A stretch of DNA of 64,000 nt from Actinomyces oris (lineage in GTDB: Bacteria > Actinomycetota > Actinomycetes > Actinomycetales > Actinomycetaceae). Positions 1 to 8,287 of the stretch are shown in pieces. The DNA lies in the NCBI RefSeq assembly GCF_001937445.1, contig NZ_MSKS01000025.1, positions 31,235-95,234 of the forward strand. Direction: 5' to 3'. Numbering within the stretch: position 1 is the stretch's first letter; the number at the start of each line of letters is the position of its first letter. Made by a program: the position numbers and the translations under genes. The notes below the pieces were generated by a model. The model made no database searches, had not been told where the DNA came from, and was given only the letters and a program-made list of their open reading frames with translations.

Positions 1-417
1 GACAGCGATCACGTCCGCGGGGCCACGCCAGCCACCATTGACCGTCAGCGGAACCACGGCAGTGATAAGCAGGTGCAGGCCGATGAACACCCACACCGGC
101 CCGGCCAGCAACCCGGCCCAGTGGCCCACCTTCGTCACCCATCCCGGCGCCGGACGCTCACCCCGACGAGCCAACAGCATCACCAACTCGGTGATCGCGA
201 GCGTCTCGGCCAGCACGACTGGAAGCGCCATGAACAACAGCAGGTTCCACGGCTGACGCACGGCCAACAGCCCCATGTAGTGGGTCATCGGCATGCCCTC
301 CATCCCCGACCCGGAGGTCAGGTCAGGGGCGGTCAGGGCCAGGGCGGCAGCTGCGATGGTGCCGACACCCAGGGCAACCAGCGGCACGGTACGGGAAGAG
401 TTCTCGTTCGAGGTCAT
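1..417 (-). CDS. Partial membrane protein, unknown function
   Basis: The reading frame runs from an ATG at 417 down to the window edge without a stop, giving the first 139 residues of a longer protein. It has a hydrophobic N-terminal segment (about residues 11-30), a Met-rich stretch containing SGMEGMPMTHYMG, and then hydrophobic stretches around LLLFMALPVVLAETLAI and VWVFIGLHLLITAVVPL. It looks like a small integral membrane protein with at least three helices. I cannot name the family with certainty (possibly DUF6803-like). It is divergent from the array that starts at 566, so the 148-bp gap must hold both promoters. Confidence 0.6.
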   Translation of the reverse strand, partial: MTSNENSSRTVPLVALGVGTIAAAALALTAPDLTSGSGMEGMPMTHYMGLLAVRQPWNLLLFMALPVVLAETLAITELVMLLARRGERPAPGWVTKVGHWAGLLAGPVWVFIGLHLLITAVVPLTVNGGWRGPADVIAV

Positions 418-565
418 GGCCACAAGCCTCGAAGCCCCACACCAAGGTCGGGGCAAGGGAATGTGAAGATTCGGTCAAGCCGGTCTCCGGGTAGACATGG
501 GGCCAGAACAGACCGTCACCATGGGGCCAATCGAAGTTGACAGAGCCACTGGTAGGAGCCTCGTC

Positions 566-1819
566 ATGAGCCAACAAGCCGCCCGGCACCCCCATCGCAC
601 GTCCACGGCACCTACGCACCGTCGACATCGATCCTCCCGGCTGCTCCTTGCCGCAGCACTGCTGGCCCTCCCGTTGAGCGCCTGCGCCGGTCAGCTGACC
701 TTAGCCCCGAACCAGGCCACACAGGAGGTCACCGTCAAGGCCACTGCACTCAGCGCCGAGCAGGTCACGAGCATGGAGGCCGACGCCAACACGGGCCCGG
801 ACATCGACTTCACAACGCTTCCCACTGAGAACAGCACCATCACGGTGCTCATCAACTGGGAGAAGAACCATCGCACGCCCGTGGGAACCACCCTCGTCAG
901 CCGGAACCGATCAGACGGCGCCCTGAAGTGGGCGGTGGCGATCACGCCCCCGGGCGCATCGCGCAACGCGCTGGAGAATGCAGACGCCCCGCAGCAGAAC
1001 GTCTCAACCCTGCTGCAGTCCCGCACCAGCGGAGAGATCGTCGTCAGCCCCGACGGGCGCCGCATCTCCCTCATCCTCGCCCCGCATCACGGGCAGCTCG
1101 AGGAGAGGCTCGCCGAACAGGAGTCCTACGTCGTCGTCCTGGACGCCACGAGCGGCACCGTGGTGCGCACGGAGGAGCTCAACGGAGTGATCCTGGGGCA
1201 GGGTCTGACGAACAGAGCTCTGGCCGTGGAGACCACCAACGACTACTTCCCCGGAGGTACGGGGGAAGGCCAGGTCCATGTCTTCGGGCTGGACGCCCCG
1301 TCCTCCCCACCCTCGTCATTCGCCACCGATCAATGGCTCGCGGGGGCCGGGACCGACTCGCTGCTGCTGTCACCGCAGCCGCCTTCCCCGTACGGGCCGG
1401 AAAGCAACTCCGGCGCATCGACCGTCACCCAGGTGGATACCTCCGGGAAGGTCCGCTCAACCATCAAGGGTGTTGAGGCCGTGCACCCGGGCGGCTGGGT
1501 CACGCAGGTCAGTGACCCGGCGGCCGTCAATGCGTCGGCCAACCTCGCAGCGGCGGGCAAGAAGGAGAAACCGGCCTCTCTCAACGCCGCCCTGCAGGGC
1601 CTGACGCGGCAGGTCGTCAATGTCTCCACGGGAAGCAGCGTGGATGTCACCGGAACGATCGTCGAAGACCTGGGAGTCCCGACCGGACCCGGGCTGGTGG
1701 TCGGCCGGACGAGCACTGACGCGAGCGGTGAGACAACCTACACCCCAGTCTTCTGGCTCAGCGCCAACGACGACGGCCACCCCCACACCGAGAACCTCGA
1801 GCAGTTCACCAGCAAGTAG
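566..1819 (+). CDS. Array lipoprotein A1
   Basis: First A gene of the tandem array, 417 residues and full length. The ATG at 566 is chosen because AGGAG sits about eight bases upstream and because the product then starts with an Arg-rich n-region, a hydrophobic core and the lipobox LSAC, so it should be lipid-anchored on the outer face of the membrane. After a short linker (ALSAEQV) comes a domain rich in beta-type motifs: VVSPDGRRISL, VVVLDATSG, GVILGQGLTNRALAVET, DQWLAGA, TVTQVD, AVHPGGWV and VPTGPGLVV. It ends with FWLSANDDGHPHTENLEQF, shared with A4, A5 and (out of frame) A3. SPDG and LDA-x-(S/T)G blocks suggest a beta-propeller. The function is unknown; being an extracytoplasmic partner of the downstream B protein is inference from pairing. 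Confidence 0.85.
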   Translation: MSQQAARHPHRTSTAPTHRRHRSSRLLLAAALLALPLSACAGQLTLAPNQATQEVTVKATALSAEQVTSMEADANTGPDIDFTTLPTENSTITVLINWEKNHRTPVGTTLVSRNRSDGALKWAVAITPPGASRNALENADAPQQNVSTLLQSRTSGEIVVSPDGRRISLILAPHHGQLEERLAEQESYVVVLDATSGTVVRTEELNGVILGQGLTNRALAVETTNDYFPGGTGEGQVHVFGLDAPSSPPSSFATDQWLAGAGTDSLLLSPQPPSPYGPESNSGASTVTQVDTSGKVRSTIKGVEAVHPGGWVTQVSDPAAVNASANLAAAGKKEKPASLNAALQGLTRQVVNVSTGSSVDVTGTIVEDLGVPTGPGLVVGRTSTDASGETTYTPVFWLSANDDGHPHTENLEQFTSK

Positions 1820-1838
1820 CGGCCCGGAAGACAGCACG

Positions 1839-3905
1839 ATGACCGATGAGCACAGTGACCAGTCCCAGGACACCGAGTCCCCTGCACCCGCCGGCTCGGC
1901 GGAGGCAGCCGAGGCCACCGAGACCGCCGAGGCCGAAGAGCCCACCGAGGCCGCTGACTCCGTTGGCGCCTCAGACGACTCGGTGCCCGATCCTCCGCGA
2001 CGCGTCCTCACGATGCTGCGGGCTCTACGGGCCCTGCGCCTCGGCTGGCTCCTGGCGGTCGGGGCGATGGCCGTGCTGTTCCTCGTCTACCAGAGCGGGA
2101 TGAGGGATCCCGGTGACGCGATGAAGGGGGGCGGGGGCTTTATTGGCGGCCTGGCCGTGCTCATGTGGATCGCCGGCTACTTCAAGTGGAGGGAGAACGC
2201 GCGTTCTGCCTTGAAGAGCTATCCCACCTCACCGCGAGCACTCGTCAGGAAGACGGTCCTCTTCCAACCGCTGTGCTTCCTGGTGTTCTCGGGCGGCTTC
2301 GCCGTCGTCCTTCTTCGTCTGTGGTACGTCCAGCTGCGTAGCACCTCGGTCAGTATCGACCAACTGCTGACACTGGCGGTGGGGGCGCTGGGCCTGGGCC
2401 TGCTGGCGGCGACCGATCTCCTGGTTCGTGCCACCCGGGCCACCTATTTCCCGCCGCCGAAGAAACGGCGCTTTTCAGAGCAGCTACATCGCCTGCGGAG
2501 GATTCGGCTGCCCCGCCCCTCGTGGCGCTCCGTCCTCGGCGCGGTCATTCTCATCGTCGTTCCGCCGCTCGCCCTCGGGGCAGCGGCCACGGTCCCACAC
2601 CTGGTCGCGAGCCGGGTCACGCCGTCGACCGCTGCGAGTATCGACACCTCTGCGCTTCCGGCACTGCCCCGGTCCTTCGCCTCGACGGCGGCCTGGTCGC
2701 AGGACATCCACAACATGGCGGAGGTGGTGGCCGGTGCTGCCGGGCCAGTCGTCCTGAGCAGCGACGGCGTCGTCGGCCTCAATCCCGCCGACGGCTCGAC
2801 CCGGTGGACCTATCCGCGCAAGCACGCGCGCTTCATCCGCTGCTACTCGAGCCCGGACCGCCGTCACCTCGCGGTGACCCTCGATGCCACCGACGGCGAG
2901 CAGCCGGAGGGAATGAGCATCGACCCCCTGGTGGTGGTCCTCGATACGGTGACCGGGCGCGTCACCTACGAGGGCTTCAGGCAGGAAGGCGTCCTCCAGC
3001 TCACCGACTCCGTCCTGCTCAACGGCGCCACCGGCTACTCGCTCACCGACGGCTCCCGACTGTGGTCCATCGACAAAGAGGATGTCTCCGTCTCACCTGA
3101 TACCTGGCCCTACTCGGGTACGGCAGGTCACTCCACCTTCCTCCTGCGGGGCACGCAACGACGCCCCGATGGGGAAGAGTCCAGCGACGGAGTGTACGGA
3201 ACCTACACGCTCATGCCCGACACCGCCCCCTCGGTACGCCGTGAGAGCGCCCCGCTTCTCACCGACGGCCGGGGCGACCTTCTCGTCGTCGATGGCTGGG
3301 TGGCCGCCTTCACGCAGACACCCACACCGATCGACTTCCAGACCTCCCCGGAGGGTTGGGCGGCGCAGGCCGTCAACCTGGACGCCATGGCGGGCGTCGC
3401 CGGTGCCGACACCACCACCTATGACCTGGGCCTGACGTCGGGAGCCAACCTCACTGCCTCCCGCGCCACGAGCACGCTGACGACTCTGCCTCCACGGACC
3501 GTAGGTCACGGAGCCGGCAGTACACCGTCATCTCCCCAGGAACTCGAGGGCGGTACTACGACCGCCGCGATCTTCGACCCCCAGACCCAGACCGTCTCCC
3601 ACTCGGCGCAGAAGGCCGGGGTCCTGTCCTACGCCGGCCTCGCCCGCGCCGAGTCCGGCGGTGGCGGCGTCCTGAGCGTCAGCAGCGGGGAGCGCACCCC
3701 GGCGACGGTGGACGTGCCCGCGGGCTCCACCTACTACCCGCCCGGGATTCGGCACTTCTGGACCATCGATAATCCATCGCCGTCGTCGGATCCGCTGCTC
3801 ACCCCCCTGAGCACGCCGGGAACGACCCTCGTCATCATGGCCACCGGCCCGGACCAGGGCTCCCACTCCTTCCGTATCTTCGGCATCTCAGGAGCCTCGT
3901 CATGA
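1839..3905 (+). CDS. Array membrane propeller protein B1
   Basis: 688 residues from the ATG at 1839 (GGAAG upstream); in-frame codons further 5' lie inside A1. The head of about 55 residues is Glu/Ala-rich and acidic. Five likely membrane helices follow (around LGWLLAVGAMAVLFLVY, FIGGLAVLMWIAGYF, PLCFLVFSGGFAVVLL, LTLAVGALGLGLLAA and LGAVILIVVPPLALGAA), then about 430 residues expected outside. The outer part has PQQ-like propeller signatures: GLNPADGSTRWTY, VVVLDTVTG, LQLTDSVLLNG and YSLTDGSRLW. It then has GADTTTYDLGLTSG, PGSTYYPP and the C-terminal SFRIFGISG that marks all B proteins. The gene starts 19 bp after A1 and its last four bases overlap A2 (ATGA), so translation is probably coupled. 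No catalytic motif is visible. Confidence 0.85.
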   Translation: MTDEHSDQSQDTESPAPAGSAEAAEATETAEAEEPTEAADSVGASDDSVPDPPRRVLTMLRALRALRLGWLLAVGAMAVLFLVYQSGMRDPGDAMKGGGGFIGGLAVLMWIAGYFKWRENARSALKSYPTSPRALVRKTVLFQPLCFLVFSGGFAVVLLRLWYVQLRSTSVSIDQLLTLAVGALGLGLLAATDLLVRATRATYFPPPKKRRFSEQLHRLRRIRLPRPSWRSVLGAVILIVVPPLALGAAATVPHLVASRVTPSTAASIDTSALPALPRSFASTAAWSQDIHNMAEVVAGAAGPVVLSSDGVVGLNPADGSTRWTYPRKHARFIRCYSSPDRRHLAVTLDATDGEQPEGMSIDPLVVVLDTVTGRVTYEGFRQEGVLQLTDSVLLNGATGYSLTDGSRLWSIDKEDVSVSPDTWPYSGTAGHSTFLLRGTQRRPDGEESSDGVYGTYTLMPDTAPSVRRESAPLLTDGRGDLLVVDGWVAAFTQTPTPIDFQTSPEGWAAQAVNLDAMAGVAGADTTTYDLGLTSGANLTASRATSTLTTLPPRTVGHGAGSTPSSPQELEGGTTTAAIFDPQTQTVSHSAQKAGVLSYAGLARAESGGGGVLSVSSGERTPATVDVPAGSTYYPPGIRHFWTIDNPSPSSDPLLTPLSTPGTTLVIMATGPDQGSHSFRIFGISGASS

Positions 3906-4852
3906 CCAGCACACGCCCTCACCTCCGTCGCCGGCGCCTCATCGGCTCGGCCCTGGCTGCGGCTGTCCTGTTCGCGGGGGCCGCAAGCGCCTGCAGCCCG
4001 AGCCCCTGGCAGCTGCAGCAGGTGGAGTCCACCGCCCTGAGCGCCTCGCAGGTCAAGGAGCGCATCTCGAAGACTCCCACCAGCACTGACTACTACTCCA
4101 CACCCATCGGCGAGGACTTCCTCCACGTCTCCGCTCAGGAACTGACAGAGAAGGAGAAGGCGCAACGCAGCCGGCAGGACCGGTCGGGGGCGAACAGCTC
4201 CATCGTCGCCAGGTACCGCGGCTCAGACGGCTCGGTGCTGTGGGCGCGTGAGATCACACCGGCCGTCGTCAACTGGCTCGACGACGACGGCAGCTCTGCC
4301 CAGGACGTTGCCCACGACCTCCTCGACTGGCGGCCGGCAGGCTACGCCGTCGTCAGTCCCGATGGCCGCTATGTCTCCCTCGTCCTGCGTCCACCGCAGA
4401 TGAGGCCCGTGCTTCACGACTCGGACGACGACCGCAACCCGCTCGACGTCGCCGCTCAGCGCACCCACGTCCTCGTCCTCGATGCCGCCACCGGGGAGAC
4501 GGTGCACACCGTGGAGGTCTCGGGGCTCATCCTGGGGCAAGTGCTGACCAACGACTCTCTGGCCGTGGAGACCGCCCGGGCCTACTACCCGGCCGGGGAC
4601 GGGAAGGGGACGGTCACCGTCTACTCCCTGACCGACACCTCCGCCGCTCCGGCATCCTTCTCCACCGACCAGTGGCTCACCGGAATCGACGACGGCGCCC
4701 TGCTCCTGTCCCCTCAGTCGCTGGCCACCGGATGGAGCAACGACGTGTCGGTGACACTCACCCGCGTCGATACCCGGGGGCGAAAGCTCGGCACTATTGA
4801 AGGCGTCACCGCACCCGACCGGAAGCATTGGGAGCGACCGAAGCAACGTTAG
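3902..4852 (+). CDS. Array lipoprotein A2, C-terminally truncated
   Basis: 316 residues, about 100 shorter than A1. It overlaps B1 by ATGA and uses the same AGGAGCCTCGTC leader as A1. The signal peptide is Arg-rich with lipobox ASAC. The A-family blocks are present up to TRVDTRGRKLGTIEGVTA (YAVVSPDGRYVSLVL, VLVLDAATG, VSGLILGQVLTNDSLAVETA, DQWLTGI). The sequence then leaves the family: instead of the HPGGW block it reads PDRKHWERPKQR and stops. The DNA coding for these last residues matches the untranslated leader of B4 (near 11735), so a deletion has joined the coding sequence to intergenic DNA and removed the last third, including the DDGHPHTENLEQF tail. Whether the shortened lipoprotein works is unknown. 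Confidence 0.8.
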   Translation: MTSTRPHLRRRRLIGSALAAAVLFAGAASACSPSPWQLQQVESTALSASQVKERISKTPTSTDYYSTPIGEDFLHVSAQELTEKEKAQRSRQDRSGANSSIVARYRGSDGSVLWAREITPAVVNWLDDDGSSAQDVAHDLLDWRPAGYAVVSPDGRYVSLVLRPPQMRPVLHDSDDDRNPLDVAAQRTHVLVLDAATGETVHTVEVSGLILGQVLTNDSLAVETARAYYPAGDGKGTVTVYSLTDTSAAPASFSTDQWLTGIDDGALLLSPQSLATGWSNDVSVTLTRVDTRGRKLGTIEGVTAPDRKHWERPKQR

Positions 4853-4960
4853 ATCGCCTCCTGGGGCACGCTGGCTCCGATCGTTACGGAGGGGAGAACT
4901 ATCCCCGGTGTTCTGCCTCGTTCCGCCTCACCATCACGATCCGGTCACCACAATAGGACC
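4831..4960 (+). promoter_or_regulatory. B2 leader, near-identical to the B4 leader
   Basis: About 125 bases before the B2 start are nearly the same as the bases before B4 (11735-11866), with roughly a dozen differences by eye. Both carry a small hairpin of GGGGA and TCCCC around the loop GAACTA (here 4891-4906) and both end in CACGATCCGGTCACCACAAT just before the start region. The first 22 bases are also the end of the A2 reading frame. Conservation of a non-coding block in a diverged array suggests a promoter, leader or recombination tract. I see no convincing -35/-10 pair. Confidence 0.5.
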
Positions 4961-7123
4961 ATGCCCTCAGCGCCCAACACTGACGACAACGGCACCGATC
5001 AGCCCGACACCGATCCCGGTACCCAGCTGGGCGCTGCCGACTCCGGCGACGAAACCTCGACGGCGCCGGACACGGGGGAAGCCGAGGACGGCGCCGACCG
5101 CGATGCCACTGAGCCCAGCGAGGCCGCAACCGGCACCGGCGCGGCCGATCCCTTCCCACCTCGCGGCACCCTCACCCTGCGTGCCCTGCGCTGGGCCGGA
5201 CTCCTCGGCGCCGTCGTGCTCGGAGCGACTGCGCTGCTGCTGAGCCGAGAGCTCACGGAGGCCAGCAGCGCCATTCCGGACAAGGCCTCCACACTGATGT
5301 GGTGCATGTTCTTCGGAGGGCTACTGGTTTGGCCGTTCTTCAACTTCAGGGAGAAGAAGGGCCCTATCCTGACAACGATCGTAACCACGGTCATGGCGGC
5401 TCTGGGCATGACAACGTCAGCATCTCTGACTCTGGCGTGGTGGGACACCTATCAGGAGACCGGATTCTCCGTCCTGTTCCTCCTGGCCCTGGCTGGAGTG
5501 ACGCTTTCAGCCGCGCTCTTCCTGAGCGCAGGCACACTGTTGCACTACCTGCGCATGCGCACCACCCAGGCAGGTATCGGGGATCCCAATGACCCGAGCC
5601 GCTGGCGCCGCCTTCATATCAAGACCGGAGAGAAGACCGACAAGGGGCTCCCCCGTTACGAGCGCGTTCGGGTACCTCGCCGTATCCGTGCCTACTTCGC
5701 GGCCCTCATCATTGCGCCTGCACTGACGCTCGGTTCCGCCATCGCTGGAACATGGGCGCTCATCAACCCGGTCCACCATGTCATCGCCAAGGCCCCCGCC
5801 GACGCCTCACTGGAGCCACCCGCCTCGCTGGCGCCGAAGGCTTCCTGGAGCAAGGAGATCTCCTCCACCAAACTCACCACCGTTGCAGGCGCCGGCGGCC
5901 CCATCCTCCTGACCGACGAGGGCATCATGGCACTCAACCCCAAGGACGGCAGCCTCCTGTGGAGCTACGAGCGCAAGCACATGACGTACGCCCCCGCCGG
6001 CTGGAACTCAAGCCGAGGCGAGCTGGTCACCAGCCCTGACGGCAAGTACGTGGCCGCCCGGGTCCAGCTGCCCACATTCGTCGCATCTCCTCAAGCCACC
6101 ACCCTGGTCTTCGACGCTCTGACCGGCAGGCTCGTCTTCGAGCGTCAAGGTGCCGGCGGCCATCTTCAGCTGACCGACTCCGCAGTCCTCGACGGCGACA
6201 CCGCTTTCTCACTGACCGACGGGTCCCAGATGTGGTCTCTCCCGGAGAGCGCCGACGCCCCCTATTCCGGTCCGGCCGGGCACTCCTCCTTCATCCTGAG
6301 GCTGTCTGAAGACCGCTCCACCAAGGAAGCCTCCTCCAACTCAATGATGTCGGCAGTAAACATCACGGTCTGCCCACAGAACGCCCCTAGCTCCAAGGTT
6401 GCGGTTCAGCATGTTCTGTCAGAACCTCCTTTTGGATCAAACCATACCGATTACCTACTCAGTGTCTTCATCAACGGGTGGGTAGCCCGCTACACCGACA
6501 AGGTCGATTCCTCGGGTAACCCTGTGGCTGAGGCGATCAGTCTGGACGCACTGGCCAAGGTCGACGGTGCCGACACCACGACCTTTCCCTTAGGAGCAAC
6601 CTCGGGGATCAACGCAGAGGCATCACGCGTCTCGGGAAGCATGGTCACCTATCCTGTCATTAGTCGAGACGCGAACATCCTCTACCCCGCAGAGGGTTCA
6701 CGAGCCGCGACAGTCTTCGATCCCTCCACCCGCACAGTCACCCCGGCATCACAGGATCGGAGCCTCGCAGCCGCTCGAACCGGCATCGTTGAGGTACCGG
6801 CCGACGACGGCTCCACCTCCGCCGCACTCGTCATTCGGCCCGGCGACGGCTCATCGGGAACGACCATTCCCATCACACCCGGTTCCACATATCAGCCATC
6901 CCAGAGGCTGACCGACACCGAGAACGCTCCAGCCCAGCCTCTCATCCCCCGGGACGTCAGCTCCACGAGCCGCTCAAAGGCTATCAGGGCACCTGGCGCC
7001 GTCATCGCCATCCTCAACGCAACCGATAAGTTGCGCACCAGCTGTGGTGTCGATTCAGGTGGCAACGATCAAACCTGCCGCAGCACCTATCGGATATTCG
7101 GAATCGTTGGAGGACAGAAATGA
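4961..7123 (+). CDS. Array membrane propeller protein B2
   Basis: 720 residues. The acidic, Asp/Thr-rich head (about residues 1-68) is followed by five predicted helices (around LLGAVVLGATALLL, LMWCMFFGGLLVWPFF, VTTVMAALGMTTSASLTLAW, FLLALAGVTLSAALFL and LIIAPALTLGSAIAGTWAL). The outside domain has ILLTDEGIMALNPKDGSLLW, VTSPDGKYVAARVQLP, LVFDALTG, LQLTDSAVLDGDTAFSLTDG, GHSSFILRL, ISLDALAKVDGADTTTFPLG, VFDPSTRTV and a closing STYRIFGIVGG. It has extra cysteines (VCPQ, TSCGVDSG, QTCR) that could form disulfides outside the cell. A3 overlaps its end by ATGA, with GGAGGA placed in the 3' end of this gene as the A3 ribosome site. Confidence 0.85.
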   Translation: MPSAPNTDDNGTDQPDTDPGTQLGAADSGDETSTAPDTGEAEDGADRDATEPSEAATGTGAADPFPPRGTLTLRALRWAGLLGAVVLGATALLLSRELTEASSAIPDKASTLMWCMFFGGLLVWPFFNFREKKGPILTTIVTTVMAALGMTTSASLTLAWWDTYQETGFSVLFLLALAGVTLSAALFLSAGTLLHYLRMRTTQAGIGDPNDPSRWRRLHIKTGEKTDKGLPRYERVRVPRRIRAYFAALIIAPALTLGSAIAGTWALINPVHHVIAKAPADASLEPPASLAPKASWSKEISSTKLTTVAGAGGPILLTDEGIMALNPKDGSLLWSYERKHMTYAPAGWNSSRGELVTSPDGKYVAARVQLPTFVASPQATTLVFDALTGRLVFERQGAGGHLQLTDSAVLDGDTAFSLTDGSQMWSLPESADAPYSGPAGHSSFILRLSEDRSTKEASSNSMMSAVNITVCPQNAPSSKVAVQHVLSEPPFGSNHTDYLLSVFINGWVARYTDKVDSSGNPVAEAISLDALAKVDGADTTTFPLGATSGINAEASRVSGSMVTYPVISRDANILYPAEGSRAATVFDPSTRTVTPASQDRSLAAARTGIVEVPADDGSTSAALVIRPGDGSSGTTIPITPGSTYQPSQRLTDTENAPAQPLIPRDVSSTSRSKAIRAPGAVIAILNATDKLRTSCGVDSGGNDQTCRSTYRIFGIVGGQK

Positions 7124-8217
7124 GAGCCGCACATCCTCTAAGTTCCCACGCCTTCTCCACGCTCCGGCGACTGACGGCACTCACCGCAGTCATGACGCTC
7201 ACGCCTACCATGGTTTCGTGCAGCATTGGGGAGAGTAACGGCGATCCAGTCATCTCCTCCCTCACCGCACGGAAGGCAGATGCTACCGTGCCGCGGAATT
7301 CGAAGAACGACATGGACAACGAACCATTGTCATCGGCCGTTGGCACCGTCAGCATGATCACATCAGACGAGAACGGAAAGAAAGGTGCCGTCTCCGGCGA
7401 CATGACAACGACCGTGGTGAGTCGAGAGCGTTCCACTAATAATTTCCAGTGGGCGGTTTCTATCAAACCCGCAGTCGCTAACCAGGAGAGAACCGAATAC
7501 GCGGACAACACCCAAAGTGCGATGAGCGAGAACATGGACCTTTCGTCGACGGGGAGCGCCGTCGTCAGTCCTGACGGACGGTACCTGTCACTGATCCTTC
7601 TTCCCGCCGAGCAGCAGTCGGGAGAGACGGCAGCTGACCAACGCACACATATCGTCGTCCTTGACACCACAACCGGCAAGAAGGTTCGGAACGCCACGGT
7701 CTCCGGGGTCATCCTGGGGCAGGCGCTCACCAACAGCGCCCTGGCCGTGGAGACCGCGCAGAACTATTTCCCGGCCGGCTCCGGGAAGGGAACCATCACC
7801 ACCTTCTCCCTGACAGACACCAGCGCTCAGCCCTCCTCCTTCCCCACCGATAAGTGGCTGGTGGGCGCCACCCGGGAAGATCTCATGCTCGCCCCCAATC
7901 TTCTCCCGGACTTTTGCCCCAGTAGATGTTGGCTCACGACCGTCTCCCTGATGAACACTGGTGGGACCACGACCGGGAGCGTCTCCGGAGTGACTGCCGT
8001 CCACCCCGGCGGATGGATCCACCGGGCCGCAGACCCGAAGTCAGATGAGCAGCAACTCGTCAATCCCAGTACCAAACGGACGATCGACATCACGGGAAAG
8101 AACGTCTCCGAACGCGGCGTACCAACTGGCCTCGGACTCGTCATCACCCAGGTGGTCCGCACCGGGAAGAGCTCGGTAGACCACAAGCCGGTCTTCTGGG
8201 CTCAGCTCGACCGATGA
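7120..8217 (+). CDS. Array lipoprotein A3, frameshifted at its 3' end
   Basis: 365 residues as read. The signal peptide ends in lipobox MVSC. Family blocks are present: VVSPDGRYLSLIL, IVVLDTTTGKK, VSGVILGQALTNSALAVETAQNYFPAG, FSLTDTSAQPSSF, DKWLVGA, GVTAVHPGGWIHRA and VPTGLGLV. The end reads PVFWAQLDR and stops at 8215-8217, but the DNA that follows is the usual A tail in the next frame. Removing one G from the GGG at 8198-8200 restores FWLSSTDDGHPHTENLEQFENH with a stop at 8261-8263, matching A5 closely. So this copy has a +1 frameshift that removes the conserved tail; the alternative is a sequencing error. It overlaps B2 by ATGA and precedes B3. Confidence 0.85.
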   Translation: MRAAHPLSSHAFSTLRRLTALTAVMTLTPTMVSCSIGESNGDPVISSLTARKADATVPRNSKNDMDNEPLSSAVGTVSMITSDENGKKGAVSGDMTTTVVSRERSTNNFQWAVSIKPAVANQERTEYADNTQSAMSENMDLSSTGSAVVSPDGRYLSLILLPAEQQSGETAADQRTHIVVLDTTTGKKVRNATVSGVILGQALTNSALAVETAQNYFPAGSGKGTITTFSLTDTSAQPSSFPTDKWLVGATREDLMLAPNLLPDFCPSRCWLTTVSLMNTGGTTTGSVSGVTAVHPGGWIHRAADPKSDEQQLVNPSTKRTIDITGKNVSERGVPTGLGLVITQVVRTGKSSVDHKPVFWAQLDR

Positions 8218-8287
8218 CGGCCACCCGCACACCGAGAACCTCGAGCAGTTCGAGAACCACTGACATCACCACGATCCACGCACCATC

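Noticed and set aside
537..542. TTGACA before A1 as a -35 box
   Set aside because: A -10 box at normal spacing would fall on the ribosome site and start codon of A1.
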